Positions 8,069 to 15,743 of a stretch of DNA of 64,000 bases are shown piece after piece. The translations under genes were made by a program, and so were the position numbers. The notes under the pieces are model-generated. The model saw nothing but the letters and a program-made list of their open reading frames with translations. It was not told the DNA's origin and ran no database searches. Position 1 is the first letter of the stretch, and each line of letters starts with the position of its first letter. The stretch comes from Streptomyces reniochalinae (lineage in GTDB: Bacteria; Actinomycetota; Actinomycetes; Streptomycetales; Streptomycetaceae): NCBI RefSeq assembly GCF_003323735.1, contig NZ_QOIM01000042.1, positions 620,001 through 684,000 on the forward strand, read 5' to 3'.

Positions 8069-9457
8069 CTAGGTGCCGGAATCACCGGGTGGGCCGGGGT
8101 AGACCCACCGCTGCGGTGTGGCACCGCCCTGGGGAGGCGGGCCGCTCGATGGCGGCGGACCGCTCGCTTGATGCCGGCTCCCCGACGATCCGCCAGTGGC
8201 GCCCTGGGGCGTCGGGCCGGAGGAGACCGGAGCCGAATCCGCACCCGACCCGGATTCCTGTCCCGGGCGCTGGATGAGGGGTTGGCCTTGGTCACCGCCG
8301 GTGGGCGGTCGGCGAATGAGGGCCTTGCCCTTGTCGCCCCCAGCGTTCGGGCTCCCACCGAAGCGGAAGTGGGTCTGCTTCGGAGACCCGCCGCTGCCAG
8401 CGGAGCCGTTACCCGAACCGCTCGGGTTGATCCCCGAGGCGACGCCCCCGCTGCCCTGACCGGGGACCTTCGAGGGCCCTTGCGGCGCCATGCCGCCCAT
8501 CTTGGCCTGCATCGCGAGCTGGCCCGCGGTCTTCGCAGCCCCGGCGGCCGTGCCGACTCCGGCGACGCCGGAGCGGTGCAGGTCATCGTGGCCGCCGCCG
8601 TCGGCCGCCCAGTGCACGAACTTGTAGGTCGCGTACGGGCACAGCAGGACGAGGACCATGACCACGATGCCGGAGACGGCGTCGGAGAGTGCCGCCATGC
8701 CGCCGTCGGAGTCGGACTTGCCCATCGCGGAGACGCCGAGGAGGAAGACGATCGTCATCAACAGCTTGGAGACGATGAGGGTGGCGGTGGCCTCGATCCA
8801 CCCGCGTCGCCAGCGCTTGGCGACCTCCCAGCCGCCGCCCGCGCCTGCGAAGACCGCGAGCGTGACGAGGACGAGGATGCCGACCTTTCGGGCGATCATC
8901 ACGGCCCAGTACAAGAACGCGCCGATCGCGCAGCCGAGCGCGACGATGGCCGAGACGCCCCAGCCCAGGCCGTACGTGGCCCCCAGGTTGTCGACCTTGA
9001 TGACGCGGCGGATCGCGTCATCGACCGAAGAGTTGGCCGCCTGGAAGAGCCCGGCGGACAGGGCGTCGACGACGGTGAGGGCGACGGTGGTGCAGGCGAT
9101 GGCGGCGAAGGCGAACAGGACGCCGATCATCGTCCCGAACGCGGCCTGTGCCATGGCGCGTTCGTCGCGGCGCCAGGCGGCGCGGGTGAGCTGGAGACAG
9201 AACGTGCCCACCGTGAGCACGAGTCCGATGGGGAGGATCAGTTCGTAGTTGTCGCGGAACCAGGTCGCGTTCAGGTCGACGGCGGTGGTCTTGTCCACCG
9301 CCTTGGAGGCCAGGTCGGCGGCGGACTGGGCGACCTCGCCCATGGACTTGGCGATCCAGGCACCGATGCCGTCCGTGATGGCCTCACCGGTCTCGCTGGC
9401 CACGCCACCGACGGCGCCGCAGACCGTGTTCATCAGGGGAAGGTCACAGGCCCCCAT
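8069..9457 (-). CDS. VirB6/TrbL-like polytopic conjugation channel protein
   Basis: This 462-residue protein starts at ATG 9457 with a near-perfect AAGGAGGTG. About six hydrophobic segments occur between residues ~70 and ~300 (for example ILPIGLVLTVGTFCLQL, FGTMIGVLFAFAAIACTTVAL, LLMTIVFLLGVSAMG). They are preceded by an amphipathic alanine/lysine stretch and followed by a ~150-residue Gly/Ser/Pro/Gln-rich tail. This layout is characteristic of VirB6/TrbL proteins in actinobacterial conjugation operons. It would form the inner-membrane part of the DNA channel. It lies 30 bp downstream of the VirB8-like gene. Confidence 0.87.
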   Translation of the reverse strand: MGACDLPLMNTVCGAVGGVASETGEAITDGIGAWIAKSMGEVAQSAADLASKAVDKTTAVDLNATWFRDNYELILPIGLVLTVGTFCLQLTRAAWRRDERAMAQAAFGTMIGVLFAFAAIACTTVALTVVDALSAGLFQAANSSVDDAIRRVIKVDNLGATYGLGWGVSAIVALGCAIGAFLYWAVMIARKVGILVLVTLAVFAGAGGGWEVAKRWRRGWIEATATLIVSKLLMTIVFLLGVSAMGKSDSDGGMAALSDAVSGIVVMVLVLLCPYATYKFVHWAADGGGHDDLHRSGVAGVGTAAGAAKTAGQLAMQAKMGGMAPQGPSKVPGQGSGGVASGINPSGSGNGSAGSGGSPKQTHFRFGGSPNAGGDKGKALIRRPPTGGDQGQPLIQRPGQESGSGADSAPVSSGPTPQGATGGSSGSRHQASGPPPSSGPPPQGGATPQRWVYPGPPGDSGT

Positions 9458-9487
9458 CAGGCACCTCCTTGCATGTTGCGGCGCGGC

Positions 9488-10174
9488 TCACGGGGCGACC
9501 TCCGGCAGCACGCCGGACAGGGCGCAGTCGTGATCAGGGCGGCACTGGACGGCGAGCGTGGTCGAGCGGGGTTCGGCCCCGGCGCCCGAGCCCTTCCAGG
9601 CCAGGGACTGCTTGCCGGTCACGGTCACGGCGTAGACATACGCCTGGGTGATGCCGCCGGGGTCCTGGGACAGGGCGGTCTTGAACGCCTCGGGGAAGCG
9701 GCCCTCGCTCACCTTGGCGGTGGCGTGCTGGTGGTTGTCGTGCATCCGCGACCACAGCGCCTTGCCGGGCACTTCACCGCTCACGGACTTCCAGTCGGCG
9801 TACTTCTTCTCGCCGGTCATCCACCGCTCGAGGCCGGCCAGATGCTCGGAGCGGGAGAAGCGCTGGGTGTCATACGTCCACAGCGCCTTGGTCGCGGCCT
9901 TCGCGAACGTCACCGGATCGTCGGTACGAGGCGGTGCGGCGACAGCCTCGCTCGCACGTGGCTGGGGCGTCGGAGAGTGCGGTGAAGCGGCGGACTGTGG
10001 ATGGCCACCCGACTGTGGTTCCGGGGCTTCCGGCCGGGTGAGGTAGGCGGCCATCCCGGCGACAGCTAGCAGCACCGCCAGGATGACGCCGATCATCAGC
10101 GACCGCCGCAGTACCGATGACTCCTCGACGGGCTGATCTGACGGCTTGGGGAATCGCTTCTTCAGGGTCGGCAT
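9488..10174 (-). CDS. VirB8/TcpC-like conjugal transfer protein
   Basis: This 228-residue bitopic protein has a basic cytoplasmic N-terminus, one membrane span near residues 25-45 (SLMIGVILAVLLAVAGMAAYL), a Pro/Ser linker, and a ~150-residue extracytoplasmic domain. That topology and length fit the VirB8/TcpC class of periplasmic-core components. Its ATG overlaps the stop of the upstream gene (TGATG), indicating translational coupling. The extracytoplasmic part has the WYTYDTQRF-like and SEHLAGLERW features seen in actinobacterial conjugal proteins, but family assignment beyond VirB8-like topology is tentative. Confidence 0.8.
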   Translation of the reverse strand: MPTLKKRFPKPSDQPVEESSVLRRSLMIGVILAVLLAVAGMAAYLTRPEAPEPQSGGHPQSAASPHSPTPQPRASEAVAAPPRTDDPVTFAKAATKALWTYDTQRFSRSEHLAGLERWMTGEKKYADWKSVSGEVPGKALWSRMHDNHQHATAKVSEGRFPEAFKTALSQDPGGITQAYVYAVTVTGKQSLAWKGSGAGAEPRSTTLAVQCRPDHDCALSGVLPEVAP

Positions 10175-10482
10175 CAGTGGACCTGTGTCCCCATCGCCGA
10201 GAAGAAGGCGACGATCCCGTTCGCGGCGCCCAACAGCAGGGCGACGCCTGCGGCGATGGTCGTTCCCTTCTTGCCGTTCTGCTCGGCCTGGTGGCCGCCG
10301 CTGTGGTGGCCCCAGGCCCAGATCACCGCCGAGAGAGCCAGGGCTCCGACCGTGGCGATGATCCCGAAGAGATTGATCGAACCGATCACCTTCTTCAAGA
10401 CCTCAAGGCCCGGCAGGCCGCCCTCCTTCGGGTGAACGCCTGGGTCGTAGGCCAGGTACTGAATACGCTGCGCGAGTTTCAA
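10174..10482 (-). CDS. Small two-helix membrane protein, VirB2/pilin-like (DUF6112-type)
   Basis: This 102-residue protein has two hydrophobic segments, around residues 37-56 (LFGIIATVGALALSAVIWAW) and 75-95 (TIAAGVALLLGAANGIVAFF). They are separated by a short polar loop rich in Gly, His and Lys. Size, topology and position directly before the VirB8-like gene match the VirB2/pilin-like slot in type IV secretion operons. RBS AGGAG lies just upstream of the start codon. The stop codon overlaps the next start by one base. Confidence 0.82.
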   Translation of the reverse strand: MKLAQRIQYLAYDPGVHPKEGGLPGLEVLKKVIGSINLFGIIATVGALALSAVIWAWGHHSGGHQAEQNGKKGTTIAAGVALLLGAANGIVAFFSAMGTQVH

Positions 10483-10555
10483 GGGGGAACTCCTGTTCGA
10501 GTTCGGGCAGGCGAGAGCCCGGAAGTGGTGCGAGAGAGGGGAGAGGAGGGGCGTG

Positions 10556-11611
10556 TCAGGCGACGCGACGTGCGGCGAGGATGGAGGGACGCCAGTCGGC
10601 GAGCCGGGTGATCTTGGTGACGTCGCCGGTGCGGGGGGCCTGCAGGATCAGGCCGTGCCCGATGTACATCCCGACGTGCTCCGGCCGGGCGGCCGAGCCG
10701 CGGGTGAAGAGCAGGTCCCCTGGCTTCAGCCGCTCTGGGCTGACCGCCTTGCCCTCCTTGACCTGCGTGTACGTGGTCCGGGAGAGCTTGATGCCGCCGG
10801 CCTTGTAGGACGCCTGCATCAGCGAGGAGCAGTCGCAGCGGCCCATCGGGCCCTTGCCGTGCGCGTCTGCGCACGAGCCGCCCCACTGGTATGGCGTCCC
10901 GAGCTGCCCCAGGCCCCACCGGATCGCCGTACGGACCGGCTTGGGCGCCGAAGCCGGGATCTTGTAGCCCTTGGGTACGGACCCCTTCGGAATCGGACCG
11001 AACGACGAGCCGTCCTCGTAGCCGCACTCACCCCCGGCAGGAGCATCAGCCTTGTCGCCGTTGCCCTTGTCGGTGTCCTTGCCGGAACCGCCGCCACCCT
11101 TGAGGGACTTGGCGAGGGCCTTCTGCAGCGCCGTGGCCAGCGACTCCCACTTCGCGTACGCGTCGGGGAACCCACTCGCCTGGACCGCCTGAGCGGCCTG
11201 GGCGACGGTCATCGATTGCCAGCCCGAGACCTTCTTCAGATGCGTGTAGAAGGAGGTCGCCGCGTGCACAGGATCGCGGACCTGCTGGGCGGTTCCCCAG
11301 CCCTGGCTCGGTCGCTGCTGGAACAGACCCAGCGAGTCCCGGTCGCCGTAGTTCAGATTCCGGAGGCCCGACTCCTGAAGGGCTGTGGCCAGCGCGACCA
11401 CCTGACCCCGGGGCGGGATCTTCAGCGCGACGCCGGTGGCCTGGATCTTCTTCGCGTTCGGGACCTGCTCGGTGGGGGCATCGAGCCCGGCCACGTGGAC
11501 CGAACCAGCCTTGCCGCCATCGAGGATCGAGCGCACCTGCTTGCTGACCGCCGCAGCATCAACGTCGCCGCCCGCGTCGTCTTTTACAGGCCGCTTCGGC
11601 GCCGTGCGCAC
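10556..11611 (-). CDS. Secreted NlpC/P60 peptidoglycan hydrolase of the conjugation operon (5' frame break)
   Basis: The product would open peptidoglycan for the conjugation apparatus. The middle part contains a lytic-transglycosylase-like region (ALQESGLRNLNYGDRDSLG with LFQQRPSQGWG). The C-terminal ~130 residues are an NlpC/P60 domain with the catalytic Cys in RCDCSSLMQASY and His in EHVGMYIGHG. A low-complexity Gly/Lys/Asp linker separates them. The open frame starts at GTG 11611 with no membrane segment. A hydrophobic signal-like N-terminus is encoded immediately upstream in another frame (11559..11759). One base fewer in the AAAA run at 11582..11585 would join them, giving the normal secreted protein. 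It is the first gene of the operon. Confidence 0.83.
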   Translation of the reverse strand: MRTAPKRPVKDDAGGDVDAAAVSKQVRSILDGGKAGSVHVAGLDAPTEQVPNAKKIQATGVALKIPPRGQVVALATALQESGLRNLNYGDRDSLGLFQQRPSQGWGTAQQVRDPVHAATSFYTHLKKVSGWQSMTVAQAAQAVQASGFPDAYAKWESLATALQKALAKSLKGGGGSGKDTDKGNGDKADAPAGGECGYEDGSSFGPIPKGSVPKGYKIPASAPKPVRTAIRWGLGQLGTPYQWGGSCADAHGKGPMGRCDCSSLMQASYKAGGIKLSRTTYTQVKEGKAVSPERLKPGDLLFTRGSAARPEHVGMYIGHGLILQAPRTGDVTKITRLADWRPSILAARRVA

Positions 11612-11776
11612 CGGCCATCGCCATCGCCATCGCCAGCGGAGCGATCAGCAGCATCGGCGCGGTCACCACCGCACCGACGGCCACCAGGGTCTTGTTCACG
11701 AGCGCGGACCGGTCACCGGACGGGGAGCGAGCCGACCGTCCTGCCGTGGAGCCGGACATTTCAGGGGGTGCCGCAT
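11559..11776 (-). pseudogene. Frame-broken N-terminal signal/membrane segment of the NlpC/P60 hydrolase
   Basis: In the frame from ATG 11759 this stretch encodes a polar ~20-residue head, then a hydrophobic helix (VAVGAVVTAPMLLIAPLAMA) followed by HGAEAAC. That is the expected exported N-terminus of the hydrolase at 10556..11611. It runs out of frame at the AAAA run. A second oddity lies upstream: the strong AAGGAG is placed for ATG 11776, which is out of frame with 11759 unless one C is added to the CCCCC run at 11762..11766. Both problems are single-base and lie in homopolymers, so sequencing or assembly error is as likely as real decay. Confidence 0.6.
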
Positions 11777-11883
11777 CGGCAACTCCTTGTGTGTAGGCGG
11801 CGCGGTGCGGGCGCTCTCGTCGAAAAGGCCACCGGCACCGCGCCGGTCAAGAATCCGAAACCCCCTTGCTGGGGGTGGCGGAT

Positions 11884-11917
11884 CCGGTGGCCGGGGTCTG
11901 CTCACCCCGGCCACCGG
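11884..11917. repeat. 14-bp perfect hairpin in the leader of the conjugation operon
   Basis: CCGGTGGCCGGGGT is followed after six bases (CTGCTC) by its exact reverse complement. On the minus strand it lies about 110 bp before the operon's first start codon and is followed by a second, smaller hairpin. There is no T run, which is common for actinobacterial terminators. It could be an attenuator in the operon leader, or a terminator for incoming transcription. Confidence 0.7.
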
Positions 11918-12116
11918 GCCGCTTTAGCGGAGAGCGGCAGCAAGCCGCGCTGGTAATCTCACGCGCCACATTCCACGATGCCCTTTCTCCCGTCAGGAGA
12001 CGTTCGACAGCACGCTGAAGCGAAGCGCCCGTTGGACGGCGCAACACGCATCAGCACAGCTCAACGAGGGCGGAGCGGACTCTTTCCCGATGAGCTTGCC
12101 GAGACTGTAGAGACGA

Positions 12117-12187
12117 ATTCCGGCCGCACCAAACGAGCCGATCCAGGCGTCGATCCAGGCCCGATTCTGGCTTGGTGCGGCCGGAAT
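12117..12187. repeat. 16-bp inverted repeat with internal direct repeats
   Basis: The arms ATTCCGGCCGCACCAA (12117..12132) and its exact complement (12172..12187) enclose 39 bases. These contain CGATCCAGGC twice, spaced 15 bp apart. The structure lies in the 549-bp non-coding gap. Candidate roles are a replication or transfer origin, a regulator-binding array or a terminator. Confidence 0.75.
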
Positions 12188-12325
12188 CCCGCACTACTCT
12201 TCAGCGCGCACCGGCCCCCGCCCCCGAAACCCGAAGGGGCAATTCGCCCGGCGTTCCCCTGCCACGCACCCGCCCCCCTACGGGGTCGGGCGTGCGCGCA
12301 CCACATCCTGAGAGAGAACCTCGTT

Positions 12326-13075
12326 ATGCCCTACACCCTGCACCGAGGCGACGCGCTGAGCGTCCTGTCCGACATCCCGGACGCCAGCGTCGACGCCCTG
12401 ATCACCGACCCGCCCTACAACTCCGGCGGACGCACCAGCAGCGAGCGAACCGGGAGGACCGCGAAGGCGAAGTACACCGCCGTGGACGCCGGACACCAGC
12501 TCGCCAACTTCCCCGGCGAGAACCGCGACCAGCGCTCCTACGGGTACTGGCTCTCGCTGCTGCTGACCGAGTCCTACCGGGCCACCGTCGAGTCCGGCAC
12601 CGCGCTGGTCTTCACCGACTGGCGCCAACTTCCGACCACCACCGACGCGTTGCAGGCCGCGGGGTGGACGTGGCGGGGCATCGCCTCCTGGCACAAGCCG
12701 GTCTCCCGCCCACAGAAGGGACGGCTCAAGCAGTCCTGCGAGTACATCGTCTGGGGCACCAAGGGCCCCGTCGACGCGAACCGCAACCCCGTCTACCTCC
12801 CCGGCCTCTATCAGGCCAGCCAGCCTCGCAAGGACCGCGTGCACATCACGCAGAAGCCCGTAGAGGTGATGCAGGAACTGGTCAAGATCTGCCCCGAAGC
12901 CGGCACGGTCCTCGACCCCTTCACCGGCTCCGGCTCAACCGGCGTCGCAGCCCTGCGCGAGGGACGGCAGTTCGTCGGCATCGAACTGTCCGACCACTAC
13001 GCCGACATCGCCGAACAGCGCATGGCCCACGAGCTGACCCAGGACGACTTCGGCCTCGCCGGGCCCGAGGAGTGA
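12326..13075 (+). CDS. Beta-class DNA methyltransferase (N4-cytosine or N6-adenine)
   Basis: This 249-residue enzyme would transfer a methyl group from S-adenosylmethionine to an exocyclic amino group in DNA. The catalytic motif IV (TDPPY) is near residue 30, and the SAM-binding motif I (DPFTGSGSTG) near residue 200. This order defines the beta class of the N6_N4_Mtase family. Start ATG 12326 follows a GAGAGAA purine stretch. It lies on the opposite strand from the conjugation operon and converges with a PD-(D/E)xK nuclease-like gene. Either an orphan methylase that protects the mobile element from host restriction or part of a restriction-modification pair is possible. Confidence 0.92.
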   Translation: MPYTLHRGDALSVLSDIPDASVDALITDPPYNSGGRTSSERTGRTAKAKYTAVDAGHQLANFPGENRDQRSYGYWLSLLLTESYRATVESGTALVFTDWRQLPTTTDALQAAGWTWRGIASWHKPVSRPQKGRLKQSCEYIVWGTKGPVDANRNPVYLPGLYQASQPRKDRVHITQKPVEVMQELVKICPEAGTVLDPFTGSGSTGVAALREGRQFVGIELSDHYADIAEQRMAHELTQDDFGLAGPEE

Positions 13076-13112
13076 CCCCAGGCGGGAGACCAGGGCGCAC
13101 GGCAGTACGCGC

Positions 13113-13157
13113 GAAGGGGCGGTCGCATACCCGACATGGGCACGCGACCGTCCCTTC
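13113..13157. terminator. Bidirectional terminator between convergent genes
   Basis: The arms GAAGGGGCGGTCGC (13113..13126) and GCGACCGTCCCTTC (13144..13157) form a 14-bp stem with one G-U pair and a 17-base loop. It sits between the stop codons of the methyltransferase and the convergent nuclease-like gene. Confidence 0.75.
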
Positions 13158-13168
13158 GTACGGCGTGG

Positions 13169-14086
13169 TCAGGAGGCCGCGATGCCCCGCGCGATCAACT
13201 CCTCGGCCCGCTCCAGGTCGGCGCGCGAGCGCAAGCTCACCTCGACCCCCTTGATGCCGTGACAGCCGATCTCGGTCACATCCCGGGTGAAGCCCTCCTC
13301 CAACTTCACCGTCGCCGGATCGAGCTTCAGGTTCACCGCCACAACCTCCTTGCGCGGCAACACCCGCACCGAGGCGAACTTCTGCAACCGCCGGTAGACG
13401 ACGTAGAGCTGCTGCGGCTCTATCCACGCCCCCTCCGGCAACAGCAGCCGCTCATCGACCGCGCCGAACAACTCCCTCACCTTCGCCGGAGCCCCCTCCA
13501 GCCGCTGCTGCGGCACACTCACCACCGGCCCCGCCGCGCTCGAAACCGTCGGCGCCTTGCCGCGAGAGGAAGACCCGCCGGCGCCGGCGACCGAGGCGAT
13601 CAGCCGCAACGTGAGTACGTCGTCGAAGACCCGGTAGGAGACCAGGTCGATCCGACGGCCGATCTCCTCGACCGCCACCGTGTCGTGGTACGTGAACTCC
13701 CCTGCCACACACACCACCCGCGGGTTGCTCCAGTCCACCGCCCCGGCCGCCTCCGCACCGAACCGGTCGGAGACCAGCCGCTCGAACTCATGGTGATGGT
13801 CCCGCAGCCACACCAGATATGAGAGCGCCTGGTTGATCACGTTCTGATCGCGCGACCGCTTGTACTCGACGATGACCGGCGTCCCGCTTTCATCCAGCCC
13901 GAGCGAATCCACCCGACCCCGGTGCCGCCGACCGGTCCGGTACTCCGAGGCCAGGAAACGAATACCGAGCATCGCCTCCATATTGGCCTCGATCAGCGAC
14001 TGCAACTCCCGCTCCACCGCCACCGACGAACCCGGAATCTCCGTCGCCCGGCCACCCCTGACCCGGAAGACCTTCAGGTCACCCAT
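13169..14086 (-). CDS. PD-(D/E)xK nuclease-like protein with DUF5655-type C-terminus
   Basis: This 305-residue protein starts at ATG 14086 behind GGAGGAG. Residues 45-80 show a restriction-endonuclease fold signature: an Asp in GRVDSLGLD (about residue 60) followed by VIVEYKRS with Glu and Lys at about 74 and 76, the classical D...ExK triad of the NucS/DUF91-like group. The C-terminal ~115 residues (LPEGAWIEPQQLYVVYRR onward) resemble DUF5655, which often accompanies such domains. It converges with a DNA methyltransferase. A defence or anti-restriction function is plausible but not shown by sequence alone. Confidence 0.82.
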   Translation of the reverse strand: MGDLKVFRVRGGRATEIPGSSVAVERELQSLIEANMEAMLGIRFLASEYRTGRRHRGRVDSLGLDESGTPVIVEYKRSRDQNVINQALSYLVWLRDHHHEFERLVSDRFGAEAAGAVDWSNPRVVCVAGEFTYHDTVAVEEIGRRIDLVSYRVFDDVLTLRLIASVAGAGGSSSRGKAPTVSSAAGPVVSVPQQRLEGAPAKVRELFGAVDERLLLPEGAWIEPQQLYVVYRRLQKFASVRVLPRKEVVAVNLKLDPATVKLEEGFTRDVTEIGCHGIKGVEVSLRSRADLERAEELIARGIAAS

Positions 14087-14216
14087 GCACTCCTCCCCAC
14101 TCCCGCACGATCACTGCGAGGGAGGAATCGGAAACCGGCGCGCGTTTATTCCCGGTAGGCAACGCATAGGTAGGGCACCGCATTCTTCGTCGTGAACGCT
14201 GTTGGCCGACCCAAGC

Positions 14217-14335
14217 TCACGTTGGGCCCGCTTGCTGGGCGAGGCCGACGGCGAAACCCTCGGTGATGGGCCACTCCGGAGGCGGGCGGTCGATACCGCC
14301 GAGCATCAGGTCAAAGTCCAGAGGTTCTTCGCACC
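14217..14335 (-). pseudogene. Coding-like C-terminal remnant of an unidentified gene
   Basis: In the 255-bp gap between the nuclease-like gene and the permease, the minus strand reads LDFDLMLGGIDRPPPEWP and then TEGFAVGLAQQAGPT before a TGA at 14217. Codon use is gene-like. No start or upstream portion is found because the permease gene begins its 3' end at 14342. It is probably a fragment left by a deletion or insertion event. The parent family is not recognised. Confidence 0.4.
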
Positions 14336-14341
14336 TACGTG

Positions 14342-15631
14342 TCACATGCCCAGCGTGTGGTCGCTGCGCGCGCTACGGAGGCGGCGTAGCCCGTAGACCA
14401 CGGCGCCGAGCGCGAGCACCGCGGCTCCGGAGAGAACCGAGGTCAGCGGAAGGGCGAAGGCCAGGCTCAGGCAGCCGACCAGTCCGAGGAGGGGGATCAG
14501 GCGGTGGGGTCGTCCTTCGGCTGGAGTGAGGGTCCAGGCGGAGGCGTTGGCGATGGCGTAGTAGGCCAGGACGGCGAAGGAGGAGAAGCCGATCGCCCCG
14601 CGTACGTCCGCCGTCGCGGCGACCAGGGCCACCACGGCGCCGACGACCAACTCGGCCCGGTGGGGGACTTGGTGGCGGGGGTGGATGGCGGCCAGGGCGT
14701 GCGGCAGGTGGCGGTCACGGGCCATGGCCAGGGTGGTGCGGGAGACGCCGAGGATCAGCGCGAGCAGTGAGCCCAGAGCTGCTACGGCGGCCCCGACGTG
14801 CACGACCGGCGCCAGCCAGTCCGCTTCCGAGGCCCGTACGGCGTCCGACAGCGGCGCGGCGGTATCCGCCAACTGATGGGGTCCCAGGGCCATGAGCGCG
14901 GCCACGGCGACAACGGCGTAGACGGCCAGGGTGATGCCGAGTGCGAGGGGGATGGCGCGAGGGATGGTGCGCGCCGGGTCTCTGACCTCCTCGCCGAGGG
15001 TGGCGATGCGGGCGTATCCGGCAAAGGCGAAGAAGAGCAGGCCCGCCGCCTGAAGCACGCCACCGAAGGTGGCATCGTCGCTGACACTCAGCCGTGTCGT
15101 CTCGGCGCCGTCCGAGGTGAGGACGGTCACCACCACGGCGGCGAGAACGGCCAGGACCACGGCGACGATCGCCCGGGTGAGCAGCGCGGACTTGTGCACC
15201 CCCGCGTAGTTGGCCACGGTCAGCGCCACCACGGCGGCCACCGCCACGACATGGGCGTGAGCGGGCCAGACATACGCGCCGACCGTGAGAGCCATGGCCG
15301 CGCAGGAGGCGGTCTTGCCGACCACGAACCCCCAACCGGCCAGATATCCCCAGAAGGCGCCGAGCCGTTCGCGGCCGTAGACGTAGGTGCCGCCGGAGGC
15401 CGGGTAGCGGGCGGCCAGCCGCGCCGAGGACGTCGCGTTGCAGTACGCGACCACGGCGGCGAGGGCCAGGCCGAGCAGCAGTCCCGAGCCGGCAGCATCC
15501 GCCGCCGGGGCCAGGGCGGCGAAGATCCCGGCGCCGATCATCGACCCGAGGCCGATCATCACCGCATCGGGCACTCCGAGCCGCCGCTGCAGTTCATCCG
15601 GGACCTCTGCGTTGGTCGATGACTTGCTCAT
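14342..15631 (-). CDS. APC-superfamily amino-acid permease
   Basis: This 429-residue integral membrane transporter has about 12 hydrophobic segments. The first carries the family signature GLGSMIGAGIFAAL near residue 30, which in APC proteins forms the unwound substrate-binding helix. ATG 15631 is chosen over an upstream in-frame start because GGGAG precedes it. It probably moves amino acids or amines across the cytoplasmic membrane; the substrate cannot be read from the sequence. It stands alone between a gene remnant and the YnfA-like gene, and its tie to the metal genes downstream is unclear. Confidence 0.88.
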   Translation of the reverse strand: MSKSSTNAEVPDELQRRLGVPDAVMIGLGSMIGAGIFAALAPAADAAGSGLLLGLALAAVVAYCNATSSARLAARYPASGGTYVYGRERLGAFWGYLAGWGFVVGKTASCAAMALTVGAYVWPAHAHVVAVAAVVALTVANYAGVHKSALLTRAIVAVVLAVLAAVVVTVLTSDGAETTRLSVSDDATFGGVLQAAGLLFFAFAGYARIATLGEEVRDPARTIPRAIPLALGITLAVYAVVAVAALMALGPHQLADTAAPLSDAVRASEADWLAPVVHVGAAVAALGSLLALILGVSRTTLAMARDRHLPHALAAIHPRHQVPHRAELVVGAVVALVAATADVRGAIGFSSFAVLAYYAIANASAWTLTPAEGRPHRLIPLLGLVGCLSLAFALPLTSVLSGAAVLALGAVVYGLRRLRSARSDHTLGM

Positions 15632-15743
15632 GACCCACTCCCTCGGTGGCACGGACAGGCCCGCCCTTACGGAACTCGATATCGGAACACGATACCGGTG
15701 TCGCCAACCTTGGGAGTGAACGTGCTGTGGAGGGGCGCGCGAG

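Larger units (their letters stand above)
11777..12325 (+). other. 549-bp gene-free region with tandem hairpins and a long inverted repeat
   Basis: No open frame with coding character is present. The region separates the minus-strand conjugation operon from the plus-strand methyltransferase, so it should hold both promoters. It contains a 14-bp perfect stem with a 6-base loop (11884..11917), a small ACCCCC/GGGGGT hairpin beside it (about 11861..11879), and a 16-bp inverted repeat (12117..12132 with 12172..12187) enclosing two copies of CGATCCAGGC. Such density of dyads suits transcription control or a DNA-processing site, for example a transfer origin, but nothing here proves it. Confidence 0.6.

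Noticed and set aside
12172..13254. 360-codon frame overlapping the methyltransferase
   Set aside because: Another reading frame of the real DNA methylase; Arg-rich and without motifs.
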